Below, one piece after another: positions 45,390 through 57,979 of a stretch of 64,000 nucleotides of DNA (position 1 is its first letter; every line of letters begins with the position of its first letter). Made by a program: the position numbers and the translations under genes. The notes under the pieces were generated by a model. It had not been told where the DNA came from, did no database searches, and worked only from the letters and a program-made list of their open reading frames with translations. This DNA is from Hsuehochloa calcarea. Lineage: Eukaryota; Streptophyta; Magnoliopsida; Poales; Poaceae. The DNA lies in contig CM070599.1 of the NCBI GenBank assembly GCA_036346395.1, positions 29,751,232 to 29,815,231 of the forward strand, in the 5' to 3' direction.

Positions 45390-45849
45390 AAAACCAATTC
45401 TAAGGTATAAGAAAAGTAGAGGTACATGAAAGGTAAAGTTGAGTTAGTCGTGTACAAGTTTTACATGTAGCCTCGAAGCCCTCTTCATGTTCACCAAGAA
45501 GAATTTAGATAAACACGCTCTTTCCTTGTATGCATAACAGAGAGATCAATTCACCTTTGACTTGCCTTTATGAATATGACATATGCAACTTGTGAAAAAC
45601 TAGATGTATTGTTGTATGATTCAGCCATTGAGGCTCTTCTGTATTTATAGTCAAGGAAGATTACAACTGATAATCAAAATAGAATACAATTGAACTTAAT
45701 GAACATTGCCATATTATCTACAGTAAACGACAACGACAAAATCAGCATAGCAAACTAACTCTAAAACCCTATACAGAGTTATCTGAACTCTGATATCGTT
45801 TAACACTCCCCCTCAATCTCAGCCACCTGTCAGGTTGAGATTGTGATGA

Positions 45850-48513
45850 AAACATTCAAACGAATTGCGAGAGAGCTTTTGTGAATATGTCTGCAGCCTG
45901 ATCTATCGTTGAGATGAATAGCACTTCCAACATTTCGAGAGCGACCCTTTCTCTGATAAAGTGGAAATCCACTTCGATGTGCTTTGTACGTGTGTGAAAC
46001 ACCAGATTTGCAGTCAAGTAAGTAGCTCCCAAATCGTCACACCAAAGAACTGGAGCTCTTGACTGAAATATTCCTAGTTCCTTCAGAACAGACTGCAACC
46101 ATATTACTTATGTAGTGGCATTTGTAAGGGCTTTGTATTCCACCTCGGTACAGGACCTTGATACGGTCGGTTGCTTCTTTGAGCTCCATGACACTAGATT
46201 TGGTCTATAGTACACTGGAAAGCCTCTCGGTTGAGTGCTTGTCATCGGGGCATCCTGCCCAGTCTTTGTTTGAGAACACACTCATCAGAGTTGACAGTGG
46301 TTGCTTGATTTCAAGTCCAGTGTTTGCTGTTCCTTTGATGTATTTGAGTATCCTCTTAACAACACTCCAATGTACATATGTGGGTTGTTGCAGAAACTGA
46401 CAGACTCTATCTATGACATAAGAGATATCTGGTCGAGTTAGAGTGAGGTATTGTAGCGCTCCAACAGCGCTTCTGTACTGAAAAATTTCATATTTTGCAA
46501 GTTGTGTGCCAACTTCCTTGGATAGTTTTTCAGTAGTAGCCATGGGTGTAGGTATGGATTTGCATTGTTGCCTATTTACTCTCTATAGCAAATCTGAAAC
46601 ATATTTCTTATGAGTGAGAACAATACCTCTTTTACCCTCTGCCACTTCAACTCCCATAAAGTAACTTAGTCTGTCAAGATCCTTAATAACAAAGTCAGAG
46701 GTCAGACATTGAATAAACTTCTCAGTAGCATTTGAGCTTGAACTCGCAATGATTATATCATCCACGTAGACTAACATGTACACGATTAATCATACTTTAT
46801 TGAGGATAAATAAGGATGTATAAGCCTTTGAGAATGAGAATCCCAATTCTAACCGTTTTTCATTGAGACGCAGTACCATGCCCTTGGTGATTGGTTTAGT
46901 CCATACAATCCCTTCTCAAGTTTACAAACAAAGTGAAAATGCTTTTTATCTTCATAGCCATAGCCTGGGACTTGGCGCATATAAACATCTTCCTTGATAA
47001 TTCCATGCATAAATGCATTCTGAACATCAACTTGCCTTCATCCTTTTGAGATTGCAATGGATATAATTAGCTAAATTGTGGAGGGTTTAACCACTGGACT
47101 AAATGTATCTGCATAGTAAATACTATGATGCTGATGAAATCCCTTGGCAACAAGTATGTCTTTATAGCGATCAACAGTGCCATTTGGTTTTTTCTTCACC
47201 TTGAAAACCCACTTACAATCCACAATGTTCTGTTCTTGCCTAGTTGGAACGAGTTTCCAGGTCTTGTTCTTGAGCAATGCTGCAAACTCAGCATCCATCA
47301 CTTGTATCTAGTTGGGATCAGCAAAGGCCTGCTAATGAGATGTTGGTTCAGACACAACTACTGTGCATGCTTCATAGTTGCCATGATACCATACAATACC
47401 ATATGTGTATTGCTTAGGACGAAGAACATTGTTCTGTGCTCGAGTTCTTGGTCGTAACACAGCTTGTGCTGTTCCACCACCAGCATCAAATTCCCCACCT
47501 TGATCTTGTGTTGTTATATTGAGGATATGTTATGGAGAAACATTAGGGTTTCCAATTGATCATCTTGTGTTACTGGACCAGAATGAGATGAAATCAAAGG
47601 TGGTTCAGTAATCAAGGGTGGTTCAGTAATCAAGGGAGAAGGTAGTGTGTGCAGTAGAGGATCAAGAGAGGTAGGTGTGCCAGTTGCAAATTGCTAAGCA
47701 AAAGGAAAAAATATTTTCATCAAAGGATACATCTCGAGATATATACACTCAACCAGTAGCTCTATGAAGGCATTTGTATACTTTGTGAAGATGACTATAT
47801 CCGATAAAGACACATTGTTGTGACCGAAAAGCTAGTTTTGTGTGTTGTATGGTTGTAAATTAGGCCAACAGGCACAACCAAAACACTGGAGGAATGTGTA
47901 ATCTGGTTTTGTTTTAAAAATTCGATAGAGAGGTGTTTGATTGTTTATGACACGGCTTGGCCGTTTATTGATGAGAAAAGATGTCGTTAGGAACGCCTCT
48001 TCCTAGAACCGAATTGCATTCCTGATTGTCCAAGAAGTGCTAGTCCAGTATCAACAACATGTCGGTGCTTTCGCTCGGCCAGACCATTTTGTTGGTGGGT
48101 ATGGGGACATGAGACTTGGTGAGCTATGCCGACATTGTTAATGAAATGATGCAACCTTTGATACTCACCCCCAATCATTTTGTAAAGCACAAAATTTAAA
48201 ACCAAGTAACATCTGTACTGGATTATGAAACTGAAGGAAGGTTTGTTCAACCTCTAACTTCTGTTTTAAAGGATAAAATCAAGTGAATCGATTGAAATCA
48301 TCGATGAAACAAGCATAGTATTGAAAACCTCCTACTTATTTAACAGCAGGTCCCCACACATTTGAATAAATAAGTTAATGAATAAGTTCAAGAGGACAAG
48401 AAGGCCCCTAACAAATGAACTAAAAGGAAACTGATGCAATTTTGCTTAAGGACATGCATTGCAAACACAGATATCTTTAGTCAAAGGAATCACTAAATTA
48501 TTTGAACTAAGTG
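45850..48513 (-). pseudogene. copia pol: integrase C-half, RT and RNase H
   Basis: Fragments in several minus frames. 47987-48250 is integrase (TQQNGLAERKHRHVVDTGLALL type, with HQQNGLAERKHR). 47071-47301 is the RT start (LLKNKTWKLVPTRQEQNIVDCKWVFKVK). 46583-46783 carries the RT box YVDDIIIASSS. 46205-46543 is the RT thumb and the start of RNase H (LTRPDISYVIDRVCQF, SNKDWAGCPDD, where the first catalytic Asp is Asn). 45856-46098 is the RNase H end (HTRTKHIEVDFHFIRERV, DIFTKAL). Many stops and frameshifts. The right boundary 48513 is the edge of the solo LTR; the integrase zinc-binding CxxC (VCNACP) sits just left of it. Confidence 0.87.
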
Positions 48514-48649
48514 AAAGGATCACGGGAAGGCTACGATAGCACAAAACAAAAATTTACCGCGCAACCAAGGAACCTCCGCTAGTAATAGATCACGAGATTA
48601 CCACTAGATACGCCGACTCGTAGCGGAAGTAGAGTCGATGTAGCGACTC

Positions 48650-48770
48650 GATGCGGTCGTAGTCGTACTCGACGCATGTCTTCTCCTCCGAATAGTTGTA
48701 CTCGGCGCGTGTCTTCTCCTACGAGTGGTCGTACTCGACACGCGTCTTCTCCTCTTGCTCCTGTGATCGT
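48650..48770. repeat. Three-unit minisatellite in the BARE-like LTR
   Basis: Units of about 36-39 bp with core GTACTCG(A/G)C(G/A)CGTGTCTTCT; read on minus they give GEDACRVRPLV, GEDTRRVQLFG and GEDMRRVRLR. Confidence 0.85.
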
Positions 48771-49637
48771 CACGAGTTGTGGATCGTCCTAGTGCTGATG
48801 TTTCATAACAACACCTCCAAGGTATCCACACGTACGGGGCAGGGATACCACGCGCTGGAGTACTAGTGCCGGCAGCGTGGTATGAGGAAGGCTTGGCTAT
48901 TAGGATTTTGGGAGTTCTTCCAAAGATCATCACACCCCTTGCCACCACCCCTCTATTTGTTAGCATCCATAATGGGTCTCGAACTTGAGGCCCATTAGGA
49001 ACTCGTGGCCTACAAGAATTCGGATCACCATCCAAATCAAATTCTAACACTTTAAGTGTGCGACCCTATAGGTTCATGTGTAATCGGCTGTGACTCAGAA
49101 ACTCTTTTCCGACCACTAGTCGTTAGTGGTACCTAGCAGCACATAACGATTCCCAAATACACATAGAATATATCGGGCGAACCTTAATGCAATATGATCT
49201 ACGAATAGGTCCATATATCTAACGACTAGCTCGTATCTTTATACAACCAATTCATATTTGGTCTCGGCCAATTCGTAACTCCTTACGACTAGGTTTCGAC
49301 CACTTAGTGACCATGTTCGACCAGCCTACGACCAGCTTGTATCTCCATACAACTAGTCCATATCTGATCGAACTGAAAGATCTTCTCGTGTATTCTCCTT
49401 TTGCCCCACGATGTCTGGTTGAACTCCAGGTGAGATATTGTATTATCTATGGACTGTTCAATACTTTCTTGATCAAGTGTCGAATAACTTCATGTGGTCG
49501 ACACTCGACCATTAGTGGCATGGTCATGCACTTTCTTTATCCGATCACAACGAGGGGCCCATAGACATCTCTCCTGTTATGTTAGGAGGGGCAAATCTCA
49601 TATCCGACCAGCCACATTCCTCCGCATATTTTATAGC

Positions 49638-51395
49638 TGTTGGACCGAAAAGGCGACTAGATGGGGGTGAATAGGAGCACGCTCACTTTTTCACAAATAA
49701 TGGATTCAACACGAATTTCACTCCAGTAGCTATGGGAGCTATGAAGATCAGTATATCAGTACATCGGAAGACTAATATTGAATCCAATAAAAACCCCTAA
49801 GCAATACTACACAAGATAACAAATCTCAGTGTACTGCCGGTCGGACCGCTGGCTCAAGGGCGGTCGGATCGATTACTGCCGATCGGCCGGTGATATTGCT
49901 TGGTCGATCACGCTGGCCTCGAGCAGATCAAACAGCCCAATGACGAAGTTGCAAATAGATGAAACTTTTGATCTACAACTCCAAACTTGATAAAAACTTA
50001 GAACACACATTCTCTATGATATCAGGAAGATATTCGAATAAAAAATTATGATAATTCTTGGAGGAATAAAGATCCTTTTTCATTTGATCAAAGAAGGGTT
50101 TAAAACCGGGTCAAAATGAAAACTTGATCCAAGATCTTGCTCGTGGGTGATTGATGATCAAGATAATCCTAGATAGGTTCCCACACGTCACAACAAGCTA
50201 GATCACGTGAAGAATTCAATCAAAAACTCGTGGATCAAAGAAGGACTCAAAATCATCAAATATAGAGAAAGAACGCAATGAGACAAAATATTGATCAAAC
50301 TTTCCTTTAATTGATTGATATGATATGGGCTTACAGCCTATCCATCAATGGACGACAATGCTCAATCTAAGATCACGAAAATCACATCAAACTATCAAGA
50401 ACCCTAGCCTCCACAAAAGCTCTCTCTAAGAAAATTAGGGTTTACAAAAATAGCCAAAGAGACGAAGAGAAGGTGCAGCCACCTCCCTCTCCTATTTATA
50501 GTGGAGGCTTAGACCTTCTAGAAGTTTGACTCAATTGGGCTCCGTTAAGGCTCAAAATAAACGGGACACTTACGCACGCATTTTAATACGCCGTCTTTAA
50601 CTCCCCTTGACCTAACTAGATACACCTTGCGCCATCTTGTGCCTCGGATTAGCCAATAGGTTACCCTTGTCCATCTTGCACCACGCTTGAGTACATTGAC
50701 TTCACCCGGCATCGTCGATCGTTCTGGACCTTAGCTCTCCAAGCCTAGTCCCGATCATCCTCGCTGTTGACCGTTGTTGACCATCAAGCAACCTGCACAA
50801 CAATAGACAAGTAAACCGGATTTGGGAACAAGTTCTTGACAACTTGACCTATGTTAGTCAAAACATGCATCATGCAACATACATGCCCTGAAACTCATGA
50901 CTTTGACATAACAACCGAATATCGCCACCACGACGGGCGACGAACCAAGTGAAAACCGGTCAGACCGCCCCTAGGGCGGTTAGGGCCCTCGGCCGGTCTG
51001 ACCCCCAGCTATTGGCCGATCAGACCGCCAGTAATGACTTAGGCGATTTTCAACCTCTGCAAACCGAAACCTACTAGAAATTTCAAACCAATAGAACTTT
51101 TGACTGGAGACTCCAAAAATTATGGGACCAAGTGCAATAGAATCTCCTCTCTTGCCTACACCTTCTATTTTTGGCCCAGCTCAATCCACCACTTTCTGAC
51201 ATTGCCGGTCCGACCGCCGCTAGGGCCGGTCAGACCGATCTTGGACCGGTCTGACCGCCGCCCTGGCCGGTCATACCGGCTGAGACCTGATAGTCCTAAA
51301 ACTTTGCCAAAAACACGTGAAATGATAAACCGTTAACACCATTGCCAATTGTCACATCATCCTAAGATCTGGAGCATATCCCCATGATATCCACA
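49638..51395 (-). mobile_element. Solo LTR nested in the BARE-like LTR
   Basis: Starts TGTTGGACCGAAAAGG and ends GATATCCACA on +. Flanked by ATAGC at 49633-49637 and 51396-51400. TATA-like CTATAAATAGG on the minus strand (about 50488-50498) indicates minus orientation. The GACTAG...GGGGGTGAATAGG end (minus: CCTATTCACCCCC) is common in SIRE-like grass copia LTRs; the family assignment is tentative. No coding region. Confidence 0.85.
49850..51290. repeat. Dispersed GGTC(A/T/G)GACCG palindromic motif
   Basis: Ten or more copies of CCGGTCAGACCG-like words at 49853-49895, 50958-51035 and 51207-51285, often in inverted pairs, inside the solo LTR 49638-51395. Confidence 0.8.
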
Positions 51396-51891
51396 ATAGC
51401 ATACCCGAAAGCTACCTTTATAACTACCCAGTTACTAGTAGCGTTTGGCAACCCCTAAGAGTGATACTACATATGTAGGAAACAATGCTGATCTCAGGTC
51501 TAAGGATTATACATCATCATTGCTTGAGACCAACTAATGATACATAGAATCATAACAATCTCAACAGTGTCTCAACGTGGGTCTTTTTCAACACCATGTT
51601 CTCTAACATATGTCCATATTATTGGTTTGATATCTCCATATCCATGACTTATGAAACATAGTCATTAACCAATACATATGCTACTCTATTCATATGTGTT
51701 CTCATATGTTTCCGACCAGGGAACGTTTAAGAATAATCATCACAGAAATATAGAGTTTCACAATCAAGTCACATACTTGATAATAAATATTATTGATATT
51801 ATTCTAGGAACAAGATAACATATTATCTAATGTTATGAACATAATGAAATATAATCATCTTTATGATTGCCTCTAGGGCATATTTCCAACA

Positions 51892-52647
51892 CTAAGAACT
51901 CTTTGAACCACTGGAGATGACAGATGGCCGAGACGACGGTGTCGCCCCCTCCCTTGAAACCTTGGACACAGACAAGGACTAGGCGAGGTCGATGTGGGAA
52001 CTATAGAGGATAAAGGCAACCCTTGCATTGACCTTCAAGCAAAGTTTTATTCGTGATTCGATCCTTAACATAAAAGAAATTTGGATGAAACTCAATGAAG
52101 ACGTCATTATTAGTAGCTAACTTATGGACAGAAAGAAGGTGTTTGTTGATGTGGGGCACATGCCGAATATTATTAAGTGAAAGAGGACGAGATGATCCAA
52201 TAACAAAGAATTGACCAACATGATAAATTTGCAAATATGTTCCACTAGCGACCTGGACATGTTCTCCTCCTTTGTATCGATCACGCACAATCAAGCGATC
52301 CAAGTCGCTTGTGTTGTGATCGGTTGCTCCGGAGTCGGCGTACCAATTGACGTCAACATTGTAAGCTGATGTGGTTGCTGCTGCGCCAACGCATTAACCC
52401 TCAATTTGATATGAGTGATTGAACCTATGAGAACAGCGAAGTGTGTCATGGTCGTGTTTGCCACAGACTAGGCAGGAAGGTCTGCTGCCGCCAGGTGCTT
52501 GCTGATCACTCCCATCGTTGTGTCCACGACCTCTTCCTCATCCACGATCAAATCGCTTTCCCCCACCACGGTTGGGATTGGTGTTGTTGGTACAGGTGCG
52601 ATTGACGTTGTTTGCCGAGGGTTTGATATAAAGAACGGAGTTGTTGT
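51892..52647 (-). pseudogene. copia gag C-terminus, protease and pre-integrase segment
   Basis: The frame 52001-52303 (minus) follows an upstream WYADSGATDH retropepsin motif (about 52330-52350) and runs RDRYKGGEHVQVASGTYLQIYHVG ... NIRHVPHINKHLLSVHKLATNNDVFIEFH, typical of the copia protease to pre-integrase region. To its right a zinc-knuckle stretch (CGKHDHDTLRCSHRF, about 52435-52480) is readable. It ends at the solo LTR 52648 on the right and at the BARE-like LTR on the left. Confidence 0.82.
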
Positions 52648-55600
52648 TGTAACATCCCAAAATGGATTTGTGTTTCAAATGTAAGAAAATCAGGAGAAAT
52701 TAAAGCTTTTCTTGCATCTTGAGACCCCTGGTCATTTTGGTAATTCTTTTAAAAGAATTATGGAAAATCAAAATCCAATCTCCATTTGACTCTAATCCAA
52801 AATCTCCTTGGCATTAATCCTGTGCCTAACCCTTGGGGGTATTTCTCCTGAGTTTTAGGGAGGCTTGGCAACACCTCTGAATTATCTCATGATTTTTAGA
52901 AATTATTTGATAATTTTTGGGAGGTGAGTCAAAGCCGGTCAAACCATAGCTCGCACCTTCTGGAATTTCTGGAGGAAAATTGATTACATCAAAATCCATG
53001 GAAGTTTTATGTGAGGTCCCTCTGTGTCGGCAATCTCGATTAAAATTTTGTAATTTTGGAGATTGCTTGCTCGCCTAAATAATTCCTCAAAATCGGTTAT
53101 TCAAATTCAAACCCTAACCGATTTGCACTATTAGTAGGTTGAATCGGACTCGGGCTCGAGCCACTTGACTCGGTCCGATCCACTAGCTGTGCCAACTCGG
53201 TCGTTAAGGCGCTAGGGTCGTGGCCGTTGGATCGGTGTCGCACGGTCTTGACCGGCCGAGCGAATGGAGTCGTGGTAAACCACCCGATCTAACTTTCGGT
53301 AGTTGGGTCGGCATCGAACGGTCTTCAACCAGCCGATCGCTGGGATCGTTTCAATCCGCGCGATCCAGCCCAGCCGTTCGATTTCAATCCGGCGACCAAC
53401 GAGTCGTCTCCTTCCTCTGTCCGTAGCGAGAGCCACCGCCATGGCGTCGCAGAGGAGAAAGCGATGGCGTGCGATCCACTCTATGTCCACCTTTAAGCGC
53501 TAGCTCTGGCGCATTAAATGCCTGTCGCGCTCATCCCTCAGAGGGCCATGACTCAACTGCTCCCATCGCTCTCAAGCGCTCTCATGGCAGTGTTGACCCG
53601 ACTAGAAAAACCCGGCCGTTGCTCTCTGTCATTGCTCTATTTAAACTCCATTGCTTCACCCTTGGCTTCTTTTAGCACTTAGCAACTCCGGCTAGCACTC
53701 ACCGGCTTGCTTGAGTGCGATCCCTCGCAATCTCTTGACGCCATTGTTGAGTGTTGAGCTTCAGTGGAAGCGGTGCAGCGGGGGTTTTCTTCTTCGAGTC
53801 CTTGCCCCCTCTGCTCCCCCTTTTTCTCTTTGGAGCTTAACTCTCACTCGGTTTGGTTCTCTCTGTGCCCAGGTCGCTGTGGCCTAGCGAGAACCTTACC
53901 ACCGCCGTTCGGTCACTCGTCGCGGAGCCACTCGTGAGTCTCAGTCGTTCTTGACTCGAGTAAGTTCGTATTGCCTGTAGGAGCTTAGGTGTGTTTTCGT
54001 TGTTCTTTTGGTATGGCCCGTTCGGAGAGTTCTCCCGAGCCATACCTACTCGGCCGCACTCCGTGGTCGTACCACCGTAACATCCGTACTCGACCGATCT
54101 TGGCGCCCGGTCGAACCGTTAAACTTTTAGACACTCATTCACGCCCTTATTGGCGCGTTTGTGGTCGGGAAGCCGCGAGCCACTAGCAAAGCGTGCGGGG
54201 CTGCGCCTCGTGGTCGGAATTCCGACCAGTCCCCGTAGCTTGGTCGTTTCGACCAGATGCAGTATTACGATGGGTAAATATGACGTCGCGTAGTCCTCAG
54301 AAGTACCCCCTTAAATTTATAAGGGAGAGGCCTACCAAGTGATTGTAAGTTCTCCTACAATCACCCCCCTAGTCGTAAGTCCTACTACGACTATGGCGTG
54401 GTCGCAAGGCTTTCTGCGACCATTACCCAATCGTAAGTTACATCGCGGCTTTGTACCTGAGTCGTTAGTCTTACTACGACTATGTCAGGGTCATAAGTTC
54501 TCCCACAACTTGGATTTAGTCGTAGGTCCGTCTATGACTGGAACCCAGTCGTAAGTTCTTCTACGACCACTACCTGGTCGTAAATCCTTATACGACTTTT
54601 GTGCAGTCGTAGGTTCCGCTACGACCGGTACCTGGTCGTAAGATTTTCTTTTGGTCGTATTTTTGGCATTAAGAATTCAAATCAATTGGTTCTTGTTGCT
54701 AAATTCTTTATAAATCGTGCTCTTGCTACTGTGCAATTTTCAGAGTTTTTAGAGAAAGTTTGTTGTTGTTTTCTTCATTCTTATTGGCTCTTTTTCGCTT
54801 TCTCGATAGGATCCGAAGAGCACATTGACAACCTAATTGATCCTCCGCAACATCTTGACCCACAGCAAGCAGGCAAGCAGTTTGATCTTGTTAATCCCAT
54901 TACTTTTTAAGTCTAATATCTTGTTTACAAATCATATGTATGCATGCTTTTGTGTCAAATTAATTTTCCCGATTAGAGGTAGTTATTCCTATTGCACTGT
55001 TGCCCTCAAATTTGTTACCCCCTGCCACAAACATAAGTTATTAACATCATTTGGTGGATTAGAGCAGGTGATTTAGTATGCTCTTTTGTTATCTTTTCGA
55101 TGTCATGCTTAGAAATGCTTAGATGTCGGTAGTATTGGGCAGTCATCGACTTAGTCGATGATGTTGATCACACAAATCTTATTGCTACTCCATTATGTCC
55201 AGCACCCTGTGCTTTGTTACTTTGTAAAGTCAAAAGCGAAAATAAAGCATTTTCGACTTGGGCACAATGGTATATTGGTGTGATCTGTTGGTGTGAATGG
55301 AATGGTGCCTAGGTCATCAAGGACCGAGTTACTTGTGTCACTAAGCCAGCGCTTATGCGTGCTAACCACGCGAGAGGATATGGAACCTCTCTTGACTTAA
55401 TACTTTGGCGTGGGTTATCTCAGTCGCGAGGAGGGGTTGTGTGTGTTGTGTGAAACATGATATGTGTTACGGTGTTCTTGTGTTGGGTGTGCGGTGGTGG
55501 AGATTAGGGTAGGCTCTCCACCTCGAGGAGCATTGTAGTTGTCAAGGCTTTACGAGATGGGTAGCTAGCAGGGCTTTACAATGACTCGACACAGCGTATG

Positions 55601-56574
55601 GGTTTCTATCCATACAGGCGGCTCGTGAATAATTCACAATATTGGAAGCGTCTCGTAAGACTTAGCCGTCTTGAGCATACCTTGGAAGTGTGCTTAATAG
55701 CTTGGCAAAAGGCGATGCAGCGTGTGGGTACATTGGTACACCCTGCGAGGATAAAACTATTGAATAGCCTCGTCCTAGGTTATGGACATGCTTGGTAAGG
55801 TCGTGCAAGAACTAGACTACAACCTTTAAAATTTAAAATTTGACATGGGTGGTATGAATGGGTAATTCATGCTATTGTTGTGGTGACTATGGGTTAGTCA
55901 CTTCCAGATATTCTTTGTCTTCTATTTCTTGTATCTTTGTTGTCATTTACGATTATTTGAACATTAAAACTGATTTGTTAAACTTGCTTTCAAATGTACT
56001 ATCTTATTGCAAATAAAATTTGCTTTATCTTTGAAAATGAAACACACAACCTCCACTCGAAAAGCTTGCATATAGTTATGTCAAGTGCATTTACTCTACG
56101 TAAGTCTTGCGAGTACATTCAAAGTACTCACCCGGCTTTCTTGGGCTCTTTATTCTGAGGAGAGGAAGGTGAGCCCCAAGGGCCTCACTTTTGTGAAATA
56201 TCTTTGTGGATTCGACGACTAGCTTGGCGGTCCGTCGGTTGCCTTGTGGGGTAAAGGCACACTGATTGGCTCTTTTGTTTATGGCCATCTTATGGCACTT
56301 TTGCTTCCGCTGTTTACTTCTTTTGTCTATGTATGTATTTGGCCGGTCGGCCTCTCTTTTGTAACATCCATCTTTTATTTATGATATCTTCTGGTTTGTT
56401 GTTTTGCTTCGGTTCTATGTGAATGGATGGAATTGATGCATGAACTTTGTAAAGAGGTGTGTATACTGCATTTCTGGGAAGTATACATGTCTCGAGTCTC
56501 GGATTATCTGATTTGTGATGCTAGGACCGAATGGATGGTTAAGCATTACAAGACGGATAAACCGGGGTCTCACA
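52648..56574 (+). mobile_element. 3.9-kb solo LTR of the TGTAACATCC superfamily
   Basis: Starts TGTAACATCCCAAAATGG and ends ACCGGGGTCTCACA. Perfect 5-bp target duplication GTTGT at 52643-52647 and 56575-56579. It interrupts the gag region of copia 45593-57498. Contains a hairpin-repeat array (54340-54660) and the GCGAGTAC...GTACTCACC block (56109-56133) shared with the related LTRs at 2946-7385 and 36313-40832. No coding region recognised. Confidence 0.9.
54340..54660. repeat. Array of about eleven 29-bp hairpin repeats
   Basis: Units start near 54342, 54372, 54402, 54431, 54461, 54490, 54519, 54548, 54577, 54606 and 54635. The consensus is AGTCGTAAGTTCTTCTACGACT-like: a 6-7 bp stem (AGTCGTA with TACGACT) around an approximately 8-9 base loop. 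Stem changes are often compensated: unit 1 ATTGTA/TACAAT, unit 3 GGTCGCA/TGCGACC. It lies inside a solo LTR. Confidence 0.9.
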
Positions 56575-56579
56575 GTTGT

Positions 56580-57331
56580 GCTCCTGTCGAAGCTAAGGAG
56601 ATGAGCACAAAGCTCACCGATGTTCATCGACTCTTACCTTGTAGTAACAAAGGTGACCAAGGAGTTGTAGTTACTTCCAAGTCCAGTCAACAGATAGGAG
56701 ATGATCTCTTCTTCCTGCATGGGATGGCCAATTGAAGCCATAGTGTTGTCAGACTTTTTACCTTGTGAAAATAGTCTGTCATCGACAAATCCTTCTTTTG
56801 TAGACTTGCTAGTTGAATGTGTATCTGCATGGTTCTTTCTCTCGAGCATGATCAAAACATGGATTCAAGCGCATTCCGCACCTATGTCGAAGTGGTGTGA
56901 AACAGGACGTCGGACAAAACTTCTTCAGTCATGGATGAGAGCAGCGCACTTAGCACAAGTAGTTGACCGTGTTGAAACCATGAGAGGTATTCAAGATTGG
57001 GAACTTGGCGTGCGGCTTCACCAGTGCCTTCCATGTTCATCATTTGAGGAACCGGCTTTGTGCCATCAACAAATCTGAGTAGCCATTGGCTACGCAGGTA
57101 CGGAACGAGTTGAGCTTTCCAGAGAAGGAAATTCTCTTTGTTAAGCTTGACGTTGATGAAATGATTGAATGTTGGTGCGGCTGGAACAACGGAGGAAGCA
57201 GTGGAGATGAGAGCTCAAGATGTTGAGTTGTTTATGCCGAAGATGGTCATAGCTACAGTAGATTGGATCTGAATTTGGATGCAAGAAGATGAGTTCTTAA
57301 TGTGTGAGATAAACCAAAGGCTCTGATAGCA
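56580..57331 (-). pseudogene. copia gag N-terminal part
   Basis: The frame 56634-56855 (minus) contains MQEEEIISYLLTGLGSNYNSLVTFVTTR, the conserved end of the copia gag UBN2-type domain. To its right, up to 57300, further gag-like sequence in other frames leads to the primer-binding-like stretch and the 5' LTR. Stops and frameshifts are present. Confidence 0.75.
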
Positions 57332-57498
57332 TGAAAAACTAGATGTATTGCCATATAATTATAGTCAAGGAAGATTACAACTGACAATCAAAAAGAATAC
57401 AACTGAGCTTAACTAAACATTGCCGTATTATTATGGCGACAAAAGAATCAACCGACTAACTCTGAAAGTTAGTTATCGAACTCTAATATCGTTTAACA

Positions 57499-57979
57499 GC
57501 TTGGGCATTTGGCCTCCTTTGCATGGGAAACTTGCTTGTAGTGACTCAATGTAAATCAACCATAGCCAACGTGTAGTAGTAGGATAGCTTTGGCTTCCTT
57601 TCTCTCATGCATGCATGGGTATGCATATACCGATGTACGTAAATCCTTCCCATCATAGTGCAGGAAATTCCTTTGCCGATCATGTTGGCCCATAGAGCAC
57701 TGTCTTCAATTTCATTTGTTTGTCACCCTAAAATTGCTAAATTTGGGTGGAAACACATGCAAATAAAGAGACACTTGTATACATATTTTTCTCTCTCCTA
57801 TCTTAATGTATTGGCCCGAAGCTCTTTCGCCGCCCATAAAAAATATTCTCTCTCTTGACATCTATCACTCTTGCGTCTCACATTTTTGCCTAATCTGTCG
57901 TATGATATGGCGTAGAGAGCTCTACACTGGTGCTAGCTAGTCTCGAGCTAATGGTGGAACACCATCAACAAACAATGTA
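57499..57979. other. Intergenic region
   Basis: No gene or repeat recognised. Confidence 0.4.

Larger units (their letters stand above)
48514..51891 (-). mobile_element. BARE/RIRE1-like (Angela lineage) solo LTR, itself interrupted
   Basis: On the minus strand it starts TGTTGGAAATATGCCCTAGA, the hallmark start of the BARE-1/WIS/RIRE1 LTR, and ends ATCCTTTCA at 48514. Identical 5-bp flanks CTAAG at 48509-48513 and 51892-51896. Without the inner insertion (49638-51395) it would be about 1.6 kb, the size range of this lineage's LTRs. No internal region, so it is a product of LTR-LTR recombination. Confidence 0.88.
45593..57498 (-). mobile_element. Ty1-copia element with three nested solo LTRs
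   Basis: The 3' LTR is 45593-45805 and the 5' LTR 57332-57498; both start TGAAAAACTAGATGTATTG and end ATATCGTTTAACA. The 5' copy lacks about 46 bp present in the 3' copy. The flanks ACTTG (45588-45592) and GCTTG (57499-57503) differ at one base. The polypurine tract is the reverse complement of CTCCCCCTCAATC (45806-45818), and the primer-binding-like stretch (ATCAGAGCC) adjoins the 5' LTR. Read from the right: gag, [solo LTR 52648-56574], gag C-terminus and protease, pre-integrase, [solo LTR 48514-51891 containing 49638-51395], integrase, RT, RNase H. Confidence 0.9.
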
